A stretch of 64,000 bases of DNA, taken from the NCBI RefSeq assembly GCF_000526775.1, contig NZ_JAGS01000001.1, positions 992,001 to 1,056,000 of the forward strand. Reading direction: 5' to 3'. Numbering within the stretch: position 1 is the stretch's first letter; each line of letters begins with the position of its first letter. The notes beneath the pieces were generated by a model that was not told the DNA's origin, made no database searches, and was given only the letters and a program-made list of their open reading frames with translations. A program made the position numbers and the translations under genes. The DNA is from Ruminococcus albus AD2013. Its GTDB lineage: Bacteria; Bacillota; Clostridia; Oscillospirales; Ruminococcaceae. Positions 35,370-43,146 of this stretch are shown in pieces.

Positions 35370-36194
35370 CTACATGAACTGGTGGTATAGCATCTGGGGA
35401 GTGTAGACCTTTAGCTTGCCCTTGGTATCATAGTAAACAGTAAGCACCACGGGCTGTTCATCGCCGCTGTCGTTTTCGTACCAATAGCGGTAGATATATG
35501 CCTCGCCGTCCTTGGTATAAGAAACGCTGTAGTAGTCCATATCAAGCTCTTTATCCACAGTCGATTTATCCGTACCGGGATTGAATTTATCAAGGTTTAT
35601 GTTATGCTCTTTTCTGACACCCTTGATATCGCTCTTGATGCTCTTGAAATTGCAGTATCGAACCTCAGTGATGCGGTTCTCGTCATCAGTCTTGAAAATG
35701 ACTGCCCACTCGGGGTAGGTCACACCATCAATGCGGACTTCGGTATCGGATTCAGCTACATAGTTATAATCTATTACAGCGGTAAGTCCCTTGTAGCCTG
35801 ATTCCTGCTTTATCTTGAAATCAAATTTCTTGGAAGCTATCTCAAAATCGGCACCGATATAGTCAGCGGCTTTTTTAGCGTACTTTTCTCCCTTTGAACC
35901 CAGAGACGTTACGACCAGAACTATCACGAGTACAATTATCAGAAGCGAAAGCACAACGATAGCTATGAGTTTGAGATTGTGGATATCGATATTCAGCTTA
36001 GTTTTTTTCTGACCGTTATTATCCTTGGCTTTCCTGTCGGGCTTAAAGAAATTATCTTTATCATCTGGAAGAGGATCTTCCTTTTTCTTGAAAAGACGCT
36101 CGGCAAGCTGAGTATCTATAAAAAGTTCGGCGTTGCATCGGGGGCAGAACTTGTCGTGATCCCCAACAATTTCTCCGCATTTAGGACATTTCAC
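35370..36194 (-). CDS. Zinc-ribbon membrane protein, unknown function
   Basis: A 274-aa protein starting at GTG 36194 (GAGGAGTG about 10 nt upstream). The N-terminus is a zinc ribbon, CPKCG...CPRCN (residues 3-20), followed by a charged linker, a single transmembrane helix (about 76-98) and an outer beta-rich domain of about 170 residues. The architecture is cytosolic zinc ribbon plus external domain, common in Clostridia but with no assigned function. Neighbouring hypothetical gene lies 49 bp upstream on the same strand. Confidence 0.75.
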   Translation of the reverse strand: MKCPKCGEIVGDHDKFCPRCNAELFIDTQLAERLFKKKEDPLPDDKDNFFKPDRKAKDNNGQKKTKLNIDIHNLKLIAIVVLSLLIIVLVIVLVVTSLGSKGEKYAKKAADYIGADFEIASKKFDFKIKQESGYKGLTAVIDYNYVAESDTEVRIDGVTYPEWAVIFKTDDENRITEVRYCNFKSIKSDIKGVRKEHNINLDKFNPGTDKSTVDKELDMDYYSVSYTKDGEAYIYRYWYENDSGDEQPVVLTVYYDTKGKLKVYTPQMLYHQFM

Positions 36195-36243
36195 TATTTA
36201 TCACTCCTCACATTCAGCGGAAACCGCCGATATTGGATATGGC

Positions 36244-36690
36244 TCAGATCACTCTGAGCATTTCGGCTTTAAGCAGCTGTTCGCTGCTATCCTGAAGATA
36301 GCATTCATAATCCTGAAAAGCTATTTCTTCATCTGCGCCGTCAAGCAGATAGAAAAGAGTCTTTTCTATAATACCGACCCAGGTAAGGAGCTTATCCTGA
36401 TCATGGTCGGTGACATTATTGTTCAGACCGCCCGGTGATACGCACCATGTTCTGGTCAGACGTATTATGCTTATGATATCATAAACAAGGTTTTTATCGA
36501 TGGTATCGGCTGAAAGGTCATGCTTGAGGATACGTATGCTCTCCATTATCTGGATAAAATTATCCTCATTGAGTTCTCCGCTGGAAGGACGGAGCCTTCC
36601 TACAAAGCCGTATTCCCATCTGGGATCATTCACGTTAGTGTTCCGGCATGAATGAAAAGACAATACTTCCTGTGCCTCATTTTTCGTCAT
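36244..36690 (-). CDS. Hypothetical protein, 148 aa
   Basis: Not recognised. ATG 36690 with GGGGAAAAG about 8 nt upstream; a TTG at 36705 would remove that site. A soluble, mostly alpha-helical, mildly acidic protein. Notable phrases are RWEYGFVGRLRPSSGELNED near residue 25 and TRTWCVSPGG near the middle. It could be a small regulatory or stress-associated protein; no motif gives function. Possibly cotranscribed with the zinc-ribbon gene. Confidence 0.65.
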   Translation of the reverse strand: MTKNEAQEVLSFHSCRNTNVNDPRWEYGFVGRLRPSSGELNEDNFIQIMESIRILKHDLSADTIDKNLVYDIISIIRLTRTWCVSPGGLNNNVTDHDQDKLLTWVGIIEKTLFYLLDGADEEIAFQDYECYLQDSSEQLLKAEMLRVI

Positions 36691-36833
36691 ATTCTTTTCC
36701 CCCAAAATGCGTACTCCATATGCACGTTATGTGATAATATATTTTATATCGCGATAATTATATCACATTTGGACAAAAAAATCAACTGCAAGCCTGCACA
36801 AAGAAAAGACGCTAATAAAGGGAGTTTCGCAAC

Positions 36834-36862
36834 AAAAAGACCGTCGGGAAGGACCGACGGTC
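36834..36862 (-). terminator. Terminator after the DHH phosphoesterase gene
   Basis: GACCGTCGG/CCGACGGTC stem (36839-36847, 36854-36862), then TTTTT on the minus strand. Confidence 0.85.
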
Positions 36863-36890
36863 AAATATTTACAGCAAAAAGCTGATATTA

Positions 36891-37823
36891 TCACACAGGG
36901 ATCTTACCGTTTAGTTTGTCTATAATAACAGGAAGTTCAGCATCAACAACCTCGTTGCTAAGCTGGCAGGTGCCTGCATTTGCATGACCGCCGCCGCCGT
37001 AAGAAAGGCAGAGTGAACCGATATCGAAAGGCGAACTTCTGTTGATGATCGACTTGCCGATCATAACAGCTGTATTCTGCTTTTTGAAGCCCCATGCCAC
37101 ATGAACGGAAAGCTCAACTTCAGGCCACATAGCGTATACCATGAAACGGTTGCCCGCATAGATGGTATCTTCCTTTCTCAGGTCAATGACTGCTACCTTA
37201 TCATGTATCTCTGTAATGCGCTTCAGCTGTTCCTTGAACATTTCCTGCTGTTCAAAATACAGATCCACACGTTCCTTGACATCGGGCAGTTTGAGAACGT
37301 CTTCGATAGAATGATCGACGCAGAAATCAATGAGTTTCATCATCAGATCATAGTTTGAGATACGGAAGTTATGGAATCTTCCGAGACCTGTACGAGCGTC
37401 CATAAGGAAATTCATAAGTACCCAGCCCGAGGGGTTGAGTATCTCGTCCTCGGTAAAGTCGGCACTGTCGCCCTTATCAACTGCTTCCATGATCTCATCG
37501 GAGACCTGGTGGAAAACAAGTTCGCCGCCGTAGTAGTCATACACTACTCTTGCTGCGGATTTAGCGTTGCCGTCGATGATATATTTTCCGAGATAATCCT
37601 CGACTTTATTTCTTATCAATTCACTTTCATGGTGGTCAAAAGCCAGACCTACACGCTTATCGAAGGGCAGATTAGTAGTGATATCATTTTCTGAAAGCTC
37701 TATCTTGCCGTCCTGTACATCTTTAGGGTGAACGAATTTGATCTCATCAATGATCTCAATTTCCTTGAGCAGCATAGCGCAAACCAAGCCGTCAAAGTCA
37801 CTTCTTGTAACAAGTCTTCTCAT
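36891..37823 (-). CDS. DHH/DHHA1-family phosphoesterase
   Basis: A 310-aa protein with the DHH superfamily motifs: TRSDFDGLVCA (motif I), FDHHE (motif III) and the C-terminal DHHA1 signature GGGGHANAGTCQ. Related to exopolyphosphatases, NrnA-type oligoribonucleases and c-di-AMP phosphodiesterases; which phosphoester it hydrolyses is not decided by sequence. The start is ATG 37823, with GGAGG 6 nt upstream, rather than the ATG at 37835. The gene stands alone with its own terminator. Confidence 0.85.
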   Translation of the reverse strand: MRRLVTRSDFDGLVCAMLLKEIEIIDEIKFVHPKDVQDGKIELSENDITTNLPFDKRVGLAFDHHESELIRNKVEDYLGKYIIDGNAKSAARVVYDYYGGELVFHQVSDEIMEAVDKGDSADFTEDEILNPSGWVLMNFLMDARTGLGRFHNFRISNYDLMMKLIDFCVDHSIEDVLKLPDVKERVDLYFEQQEMFKEQLKRITEIHDKVAVIDLRKEDTIYAGNRFMVYAMWPEVELSVHVAWGFKKQNTAVMIGKSIINRSSPFDIGSLCLSYGGGGHANAGTCQLSNEVVDAELPVIIDKLNGKIPV

Positions 37824-38011
37824 GTTTGCCTCCATATTATTAATGATTTATTCATGTGGGACCAATGCCCACAAGTCACGTTCAAATTTACTATATAAAT
37901 TATAGCAAATTATTCCGTTAATGTCAATAGAGTTTTATATAAAATAAACCATTTCTTTCAATTTTTTGTGATTTTTTGTGAAATTCCACAAATAACAGAA
38001 TAAAAAATATA

Positions 38012-38038
38012 AGGCAGCAGAAGTTCATTCTGCCGCCT
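38012..38038 (-). terminator. Terminator overlapping the end of the YoaK-type gene
   Basis: AGGCGGCAGAA/TTCTGCTGCCT stem (one G-U); T-rich tract follows on the minus strand. The stem includes the last codons of the gene. Confidence 0.7.
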
Positions 38039-38705
38039 TATCATCGGGAGTCTTATAAGTTCTGAGTACAAGAAGTGCGCCTGCCTGTCCCGCTAGACAC
38101 ACAAGGACGGCTTTTATACCTATGAATCCAGTGAGGACTGCGCCAATTACAGCTCCTGCTATAAAGATCAGTATAATGCCGTAATACTGTAAAGCTTTCT
38201 GCTTTTGGGTGATATCCCTGGTTTTCAGGTAAGCGAAAAGACTTTCACTTCCGCTGCGCAGATTGCCTGTACACATTGTTGTCGCGTAGGCGTTGCCGTT
38301 AAGACGGCGGAAACCTTCGACCTGCATAGCACAGGTCAGAGAAACAAGTACATTGGCAATGTTGTTATGGCTCTCGGGAATAAATGCAACTGCTACGACT
38401 ATCAGCATTTCCAGCGCGAGAGTCAACTGGTGCCAGTGAACTTTCGGGTCGTCATTGAATCTGGATTTTATAAGCTCCACCAGAAGCACACCTGCCACAA
38501 AAGACAGTATCGGTATAAGATAGTGGATAGCTTCGGCAAATTCTCCGCCTTTAAGTTTAAGACCCATCAGGACAATATTGCCTGTCTGGGCATTGGCGAA
38601 AACTCCACCGCGGCTGATATAGGTGTAGGTATCCAGATAGCCACCTACAAGGGTAAGCAGTGCGCCCACCTTGAAATTTTCCGCAATATGTCTTGATTTG
38701 CTCAT
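38025..38705 (-). CDS. YoaK family (DUF1275) membrane protein
   Basis: A 226-aa protein with about six membrane helices. The DUF1275 signature is present: GGYLDTYTYISRGGVFANAQTGN near residues 20-43 and a second MCTGNLRSG motif near 145. The family resembles transporters, but substrates are unknown. Its ATG overlaps the metA stop (ATGA), so it is translationally coupled to methionine synthesis here, which hints at a role in transport of a related metabolite, by context only. Last gene of the operon. Confidence 0.85.
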   Translation of the reverse strand: MSKSRHIAENFKVGALLTLVGGYLDTYTYISRGGVFANAQTGNIVLMGLKLKGGEFAEAIHYLIPILSFVAGVLLVELIKSRFNDDPKVHWHQLTLALEMLIVVAVAFIPESHNNIANVLVSLTCAMQVEGFRRLNGNAYATTMCTGNLRSGSESLFAYLKTRDITQKQKALQYYGIILIFIAGAVIGAVLTGFIGIKAVLVCLAGQAGALLVLRTYKTPDDKAAE

Positions 38706-39652
38706 CGTTTATATTTTCTGCCGCCGACCGGCACCGGAGTGAGTTCTTCAAGAGCATAGGGCGTTTTCTGGTATACGCAGTAGTTCAGCCAGTTAGAATA
38801 TAGCAGATTAGCTGAACAGCTCCAGTTGAAGATAGGCTGCTGGTCGGGATCGTTTCCCGGGAAATAATTATATGGCACCTGAATATCCAGACCCTTGCGG
38901 ACATCACGGAAATACTCTTTTGCCAAGGTCTCACGGTCATACTCCCAGTGACCCAGCTGGAAGAAAAATCTTTCGCTGTTATCACATATCAGCTGTAATC
39001 CTGCTTCATAGGATTCCGCAAGGACAGTCAGCTCGGGAACTTTGATTACATCTTCATGCCTTACCTCGGTATGCCGTGAATGTGGACAATGGAAAACATC
39101 TCCGAAACCTTTTAGTATCATACATTCGGGATGCTCGATATGGTGCTTGAAGTTGCCGAACATCTTGCTTTCAAGGGGATACTTCGGCACACCGTAGTGA
39201 TAATAAAGTGCTGCCTGTGCACCCCAGCAGATGTGGATAGTGGAGTAAACATTAGTCTTAGACCATTCAAGCACCTGACAGAACTCGTCCCAGTAATCCA
39301 CCTGTTCGTAATCAAGCTGCTCGATAGGTGCTCCTGTTATGATAAGACCGTCATAGCGGTTATTTTTCACTTCACTGAATGGCTTATAGAAAGCCAGCAT
39401 ATGCTCCTGTGAGGTGTTTTTTGAAACATGGCTGCTCATCTGGATAAGCTCGATATCCACATGAAGAGGGGTATTACTCAGCAGTCTTAGCAGCTGGGTC
39501 TCCGTGGTTATCTTATCGGGCATGAGATTGAGTATGGCTATTTTCAGTGCGCGGATATCCTGGTGCATAGCTCTGTCGTTTGGTATGACGAATATCCTTT
39601 CTTTTTCAAGTGCCTTGAAAGCAGGCAGATCATTAGGTATCTTTATAGGCAT
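38702..39652 (-). CDS. metA: Homoserine O-acetyltransferase (MetA type)
   Basis: A 316-aa enzyme of the HTS/MetA fold that acylates homoserine in methionine synthesis. The catalytic Cys is in HICWGAQAAL, with RHEDV and GHWEYD later. In this family a Glu in GAPxE gives acetyl-CoA use and Gly gives succinyl-CoA use; here it reads GAPIEQLDYE, so acetyl is predicted. The start at 39652 follows AAAGGTGGGA; the longer frame to 39781 overlaps the upstream gene and is not needed. Lies in an operon led by a Met-containing leader ORF. Confidence 0.93.
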   Translation of the reverse strand: MPIKIPNDLPAFKALEKERIFVIPNDRAMHQDIRALKIAILNLMPDKITTETQLLRLLSNTPLHVDIELIQMSSHVSKNTSQEHMLAFYKPFSEVKNNRYDGLIITGAPIEQLDYEQVDYWDEFCQVLEWSKTNVYSTIHICWGAQAALYYHYGVPKYPLESKMFGNFKHHIEHPECMILKGFGDVFHCPHSRHTEVRHEDVIKVPELTVLAESYEAGLQLICDNSERFFFQLGHWEYDRETLAKEYFRDVRKGLDIQVPYNYFPGNDPDQQPIFNWSCSANLLYSNWLNYCVYQKTPYALEELTPVPVGGRKYKR

Positions 39653-39665
39653 TATATTCCCACCT

Positions 39666-40247
39666 TTAAATCCTGATATTTTTAGCGAACCATTCTTGTT
39701 TTGTGATGGTATAGACTTCGTTGGTGACTTCCCTGCCGCCTTTCTGTTCAAGAACGCATTTAGATGTGCCGCTGTGAACAAGTCCGCACTTTTGCATGAC
39801 CCTGCCGCTGGCTTTGTTTTCGGTGAAATGTTCTATGGTGATCTTGTCAAATCCGATAACGAATATCAGATAGGCAAGCACAGCTTCCAGTGCTTCTGTC
39901 ATATATCCCTGATTCCACCATTTTTCACCGAGGACGTAGCCTATCTTAGCTTCGCGCTTATCTTTATCGATCTCAGAAACTCCGATAGAACCTATGGGTT
40001 CTTTTATCTCGCTAAGCTCTATTATCCAGTGGAAATAATCAAGCGCCTGAGATTCTTTTACAACAAAATTGCAGTACTCAATGCTTTCTTCGATACTCTT
40101 GTGGGTGTTCCATACAAGGTATTTTGTTACGTTATCGCTGTTAGCCCAGTTTTTGTACATAAACTGAGCGTCTTTTATATTGAAAGGTCTGATCTTCAGC
40201 CTTTTTGTATCAAAAGGCTGTGATCCGATAAGGTTAAGTCCCTCCAT
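39666..40247 (-). CDS. RimJ/RimL-type GNAT acetyltransferase
   Basis: A 193-aa N-acetyltransferase: TKRLKIRPF at the start and the acetyl-CoA segment EAKIGYVLGEKWWNQGYMTEA near residue 100, as in ribosomal-protein or small-molecule GNATs, with NKASGRVMQKCGL following. Substrate unknown. Positioned 13 bp before metA and 10 bp after another GNAT-like gene in one operon. Confidence 0.88.
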   Translation of the reverse strand: MEGLNLIGSQPFDTKRLKIRPFNIKDAQFMYKNWANSDNVTKYLVWNTHKSIEESIEYCNFVVKESQALDYFHWIIELSEIKEPIGSIGVSEIDKDKREAKIGYVLGEKWWNQGYMTEALEAVLAYLIFVIGFDKITIEHFTENKASGRVMQKCGLVHSGTSKCVLEQKGGREVTNEVYTITKQEWFAKNIRI

Positions 40248-40257
40248 TTTTCTCCTC

Positions 40258-40722
40258 CTATGCGTAAAAACCGCAGCAGCTTACTTTTATCTTTACATCA
40301 CGCTGCAGTATCAGATATTTTCCTGTTATGTTTGCTTTGACGATCTTATCAAATCCGTGAGAGGAATAGAACTTTATCGCTCTTACGTCATCGGTGCTGA
40401 CTTTTGTTGTGACGAGATCGTATCCAATGAATTTAGCTTTGTCGGCTGTATATTCAAGCATCATGCCGTCAATGCCCGTATCAGCATTCTCGCTGACTAA
40501 CAGTGCCGAGAGGTAGAGTTTTCGCAGGGCGACGGTAAGTGTTTCGTCGTTCATCTCAAACATCATAGCAGATGCTGCGGTATATTTTTCGCCGTCATTA
40601 AGTGCGAAGACAACACCTTTATGTTCTCTGACGATATCTTCGAGCTGTTTTGCTTCGGGTATATCGGCGGAGAGTTTTTCCATTGTCTCTGCGGACATCT
40701 GTTCAAACTTAAGCTTTATCAT
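40258..40722 (-). CDS. GNAT-like protein
   Basis: A 154-aa protein with the late GNAT motif DDVRAIKFYSSHGFDKI (Asn/Tyr helix and beta bulge) near residue 115 and SALLVSENADTGIDGMMLEY before it, but the acetyl-CoA P-loop region is weak. It may be a divergent acetyltransferase. The ending CCGFYA is unusual. Second gene of the operon, 20 bp after the nucleoside phosphorylase gene. Confidence 0.65.
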   Translation of the reverse strand: MIKLKFEQMSAETMEKLSADIPEAKQLEDIVREHKGVVFALNDGEKYTAASAMMFEMNDETLTVALRKLYLSALLVSENADTGIDGMMLEYTADKAKFIGYDLVTTKVSTDDVRAIKFYSSHGFDKIVKANITGKYLILQRDVKIKVSCCGFYA

Positions 40723-40742
40723 GGTATCACTCCGTTATAGTA

Positions 40743-41498
40743 TTACAATCTTATGATAGTTTCAAGTGCAATATCTGCCATCATATCACAGAGGTCTTTT
40801 TCGCCGCTGCCGAGTATGCGCATATCCCATTCATCACCATCAAGGCAGTCAGCGGCATATACAAACTCATAGACCTCATATCCCCTGAACTGAGCGCAAG
40901 CCATCAGTGCAGAACATTCCATATCAACCGCTGAACAGCCCTCTGCTTTACGAGCAAGCATATTTCTTTTGGTCTCGCGGTAGAAAGCGTCCGTAGTCCA
41001 TATCTTAGTCTTGCTATAGGGAACGTTTATCTCGTCAAAAACTTCTGCCAGTCTGTCAGCAGACTTTATTTTTATATAATCCGAAGGCGGCGCATAATGG
41101 TAGCTTGTGCCCTCATCACGGTAAGCTTCTTCGGGGATAAGCAGTTTTCCCGAGGATATTTGTTTATCGAGAGAACCGCATGAACCAAAGAACAGCAGTT
41201 TTTTATCTTTTTTAAAAGCTATCTCTTCCATTATACCCACAGCAGCCGCGCTGCCGATAGGAGATAGATAGAAGCCGATAGTTTCTCCTTTATATTCAAG
41301 GCTGTAAATGGGGATATTCTGTCCTGCCGACATTCGTGCCGAACATTCGGTGCAGTCAAAACGTTTGAGCATACTGTTCACTGTATTGATATTGAAAACA
41401 ACGATGAGTTTTTTGGGGATATCATCGGCATGCTCAAAAATCATGTTGGGACGGAGTATCTCTTCGCCGTCTTTATCGAATGAATCAAATAAGCTCAT
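40743..41498 (-). CDS. Nucleoside phosphorylase family protein
   Basis: A 251-aa PNP/UDP phosphorylase-type enzyme. Motifs are SPIGSAAAVGIMEEI (ribose/phosphate region), FFGSCGSL, and AVDMECSALMACAQ, which is the ribose-binding Met-Glu signature near residue 190. It cleaves nucleosides with phosphate, or possibly hydrolyses methylthioadenosine or S-adenosylhomocysteine as in Mtn-like relatives; being beside metA favours, but does not prove, a methyl-cycle role. The start at 41498 follows GAGGAGG; ATG 41513 is an unneeded extension. First gene of the operon. Confidence 0.85.
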   Translation of the reverse strand: MSLFDSFDKDGEEILRPNMIFEHADDIPKKLIVVFNINTVNSMLKRFDCTECSARMSAGQNIPIYSLEYKGETIGFYLSPIGSAAAVGIMEEIAFKKDKKLLFFGSCGSLDKQISSGKLLIPEEAYRDEGTSYHYAPPSDYIKIKSADRLAEVFDEINVPYSKTKIWTTDAFYRETKRNMLARKAEGCSAVDMECSALMACAQFRGYEVYEFVYAADCLDGDEWDMRILGSGEKDLCDMMADIALETIIRL

Positions 41499-41522
41499 TT
41501 TACGCCTCCTCATTTACACTTT

Positions 41523-41556
41523 CAAAAATAAAAGGTGCGTCCGCTTTACAGACGCA
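41523..41556 (-). terminator. Terminator/attenuator of the metA-operon leader
   Basis: GGTGCGTC/GACGCACC hairpin read on the minus strand, followed by TTTTATTTTT, about 25 bp upstream of the first gene's start. Placed as a transcription attenuator. Confidence 0.75.
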
Positions 41557-41687
41557 CCGAGATCTCAGACCGTACCACGGCAAAAAAGCCATAGCAGTTA
41601 TCCGAAAACGGCTCGTCCCGCACAGCCCGACATGACTATATTATTGTACATGACTTTAAATGCGAACATTAACGCCGCCTCCCTTAC
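41557..41687 (-). promoter_or_regulatory. Regulatory leader of the metA operon
   Basis: About 160 nt from the predicted start at 41687 to the terminator. Several short hairpins (CCG/CGG, GGC/GCC, CCGT/ACGG) and the phrase GCCGTGGTACGG precede the terminator; this resembles a T-box core (GTGGTAC) but lacks a recognisable Stem I. Either a short T-box-like element or a leader-peptide attenuator. Confidence 0.5.
41598..41669 (-). CDS. Possible leader peptide, 23 codons, with three Met
   Basis: ATG at 41669 follows GGGAGG with about 8 nt spacing; the ORF ends at TAA 41598 before the attenuator hairpin. The peptide MFAFKVMYNNIVMSGCAGRA... has Met at 1, 7 and 13. With metA three genes downstream, it may sense methionyl-tRNA supply. 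Too short to be certain it is translated. Confidence 0.4.
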   Translation of the reverse strand: MFAFKVMYNNIVMSGCAGRAVFG

Positions 41688-41693
41688 AGAAAT

Positions 41694-41722
41694 ATTATAT
41701 CATATTACACAGATATTGTCAA
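41694..41722 (-). promoter_or_regulatory. Promoter of the metA operon
   Basis: Minus-strand TTGACA (41717-41722), 17 bp, TATAAT (41694-41699). It overlaps the last codon and stop of the upstream gene. Confidence 0.85.
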
Positions 41723-42396
41723 GTGCGTGGAATTTCGGTGTTTTCAACAATCCAACACCGCGGATGACAAGAAGAAACCAGTGCTTCGTACTGCTTTCTG
41801 TCAAAGCACCAATCACAGTCATAAATCCAATCGATATTTCTGTCGTCCTGATAGCAGTGGTAAGTATAATTGATCCGTCGGCGGAACAGTTCCTCCGACC
41901 AGTGAGTGGATATCCATTCCCGCCACTCGATGCTGTTGACTTGCATAAAGGCGGCGTCAGCATACTTTTTCCAGTCTTCATCGGAATAGGTATCGACAAA
42001 AACAATTCCGTGTTCTTTTTCTTCTTCAAGTTTTTCAATTGAATGGTTAACTTTTCCTATGCGTTTCCAATAAACATGATGTTCTGTTTTTTCGACTTCG
42101 GCTACAATGACGATGCATGAAAAATCAAGATCATCGGGGCATGACAATATCGGCAAATTCAGTTTTTCTTTTTCAAGAAGCCATCGCATGAATCTTGCAT
42201 CGCCGTCATTATCAAATGAAGCTGTCCATGTCACTGCAAGATCATCTGCCTGTGCTAAAGGCTTCGGTATCTCTCCCAAGTCTAGTTCTTGGTGCCACTT
42301 CGTAAAATATTCATGCAGAGGTATGTCATCGATCACAAAACAATCATTCTCGTAGTTTTGGGATGTTGTTAGTTTTCTGATCTCAATAGTATTCAT
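41719..42396 (-). CDS. Hypothetical protein, 225 aa
   Basis: Not recognised. ATG 42396 after GAGGTG; the ATG at 42408 lacks better support. The protein is soluble, acidic and rich in Trp, Tyr and His. Features: IDDIPLHEYFTKW near residue 25, a FSCIVIVAEVEK strand and a Trp/Cys-rich C-terminal third (DWCFDRKQYEALV). Such small acidic proteins beside the amber-broken gene upstream resemble immunity-type or orphan toxin-system proteins, but this is a weak inference. Confidence 0.6.
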   Translation of the reverse strand: MNTIEIRKLTTSQNYENDCFVIDDIPLHEYFTKWHQELDLGEIPKPLAQADDLAVTWTASFDNDGDARFMRWLLEKEKLNLPILSCPDDLDFSCIVIVAEVEKTEHHVYWKRIGKVNHSIEKLEEEKEHGIVFVDTYSDEDWKKYADAAFMQVNSIEWREWISTHWSEELFRRRINYTYHCYQDDRNIDWIYDCDWCFDRKQYEALVSSCHPRCWIVENTEIPRT

Positions 42397-42418
42397 GACA
42401 CACCTCAATGCAATAATT

Positions 42419-42877
42419 TTATAATGCTATACCCTGAAAGCCTACGTCTTCTACCTCTCCGCCTTCAAAACAAACTCCAACTCCGTTTTCTTTATCCCAT
42501 GTACAATCGAAAACAAGAGAGAAAGCTGTATCGTCATAGTCGTCCTAATCGGGAACGGTGATACCTATAAGCGAAACCATATCAAGTATCTCCTCAGCGG
42601 TATTTACCTCAGGATAATCGGGATTTTCCTCATCTGAATATCCGAGTTCATCTCTGCGGTCATTGTAGTAATCAAGAATACTTTCTGCGACCTTTGAGGA
42701 GTAATTTTCCATATTATTTAAAAGATCGGTAAGCACCTCTTTTGCATCATCGGGAATATTTTCCTCATCATCACTGTCGATCTGCACATCAACTTCATAT
42801 ACCCGACCATTAAAGCTGACCTTTTCTTTTCCGAACCAAGCACCGTCGTACTCGTAGTTTTTTTTAACGATACTCAT
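42419..42877 (-). pseudogene. DUF6985/DUF2004-like gene interrupted by an in-frame TAG
   Basis: The ATG at 42877 opens a 110-codon frame ending at TAG 42545-42547. Immediately after the stop, the same frame continues for 41 codons (DDYDDTAFSLVFDCTWDKE, then NGVGVCFEGGEVEDVGFQ) to TAA at 42419-42421. This reads as the natural C-terminus of a small acidic domain protein common in gut bacteria. A single substitution would restore a 152-aa protein. It could be a pseudogene, a sequencing error or, less likely, stop-codon readthrough. Confidence 0.7.
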
Positions 42878-43068
42878 AAAAATTCACATCTCCCATTCTG
42901 ATGGAATGTCATTTTGAATGATGATATAATTATAATTTAAAGCGCGTGAAAAGTCAATAGATTATATTTAGCAATACTTATATATGTTTTTTATGCTGAG
43001 TATACTGAAAAAGAAATAAGCGCAGACACAGTAATTTTGTATTTTTTGCAAAAAATATAAAAAACCTC

Positions 43069-43097
43069 TTGCTATTTTCTGAAAAATAATGTATAAT
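43069..43097 (+). promoter_or_regulatory. Promoter of glyA
   Basis: TTGCTA (43069-43074), 17 bp, TATAAT (43092-43097). The 42878-43068 stretch is AT-rich and otherwise unremarkable. Confidence 0.75.
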
Positions 43098-43146
43098 AAT
43101 TCTATGTTGATTTTTATTTAAATTTATTGACAAGGAGAGTTAAATT

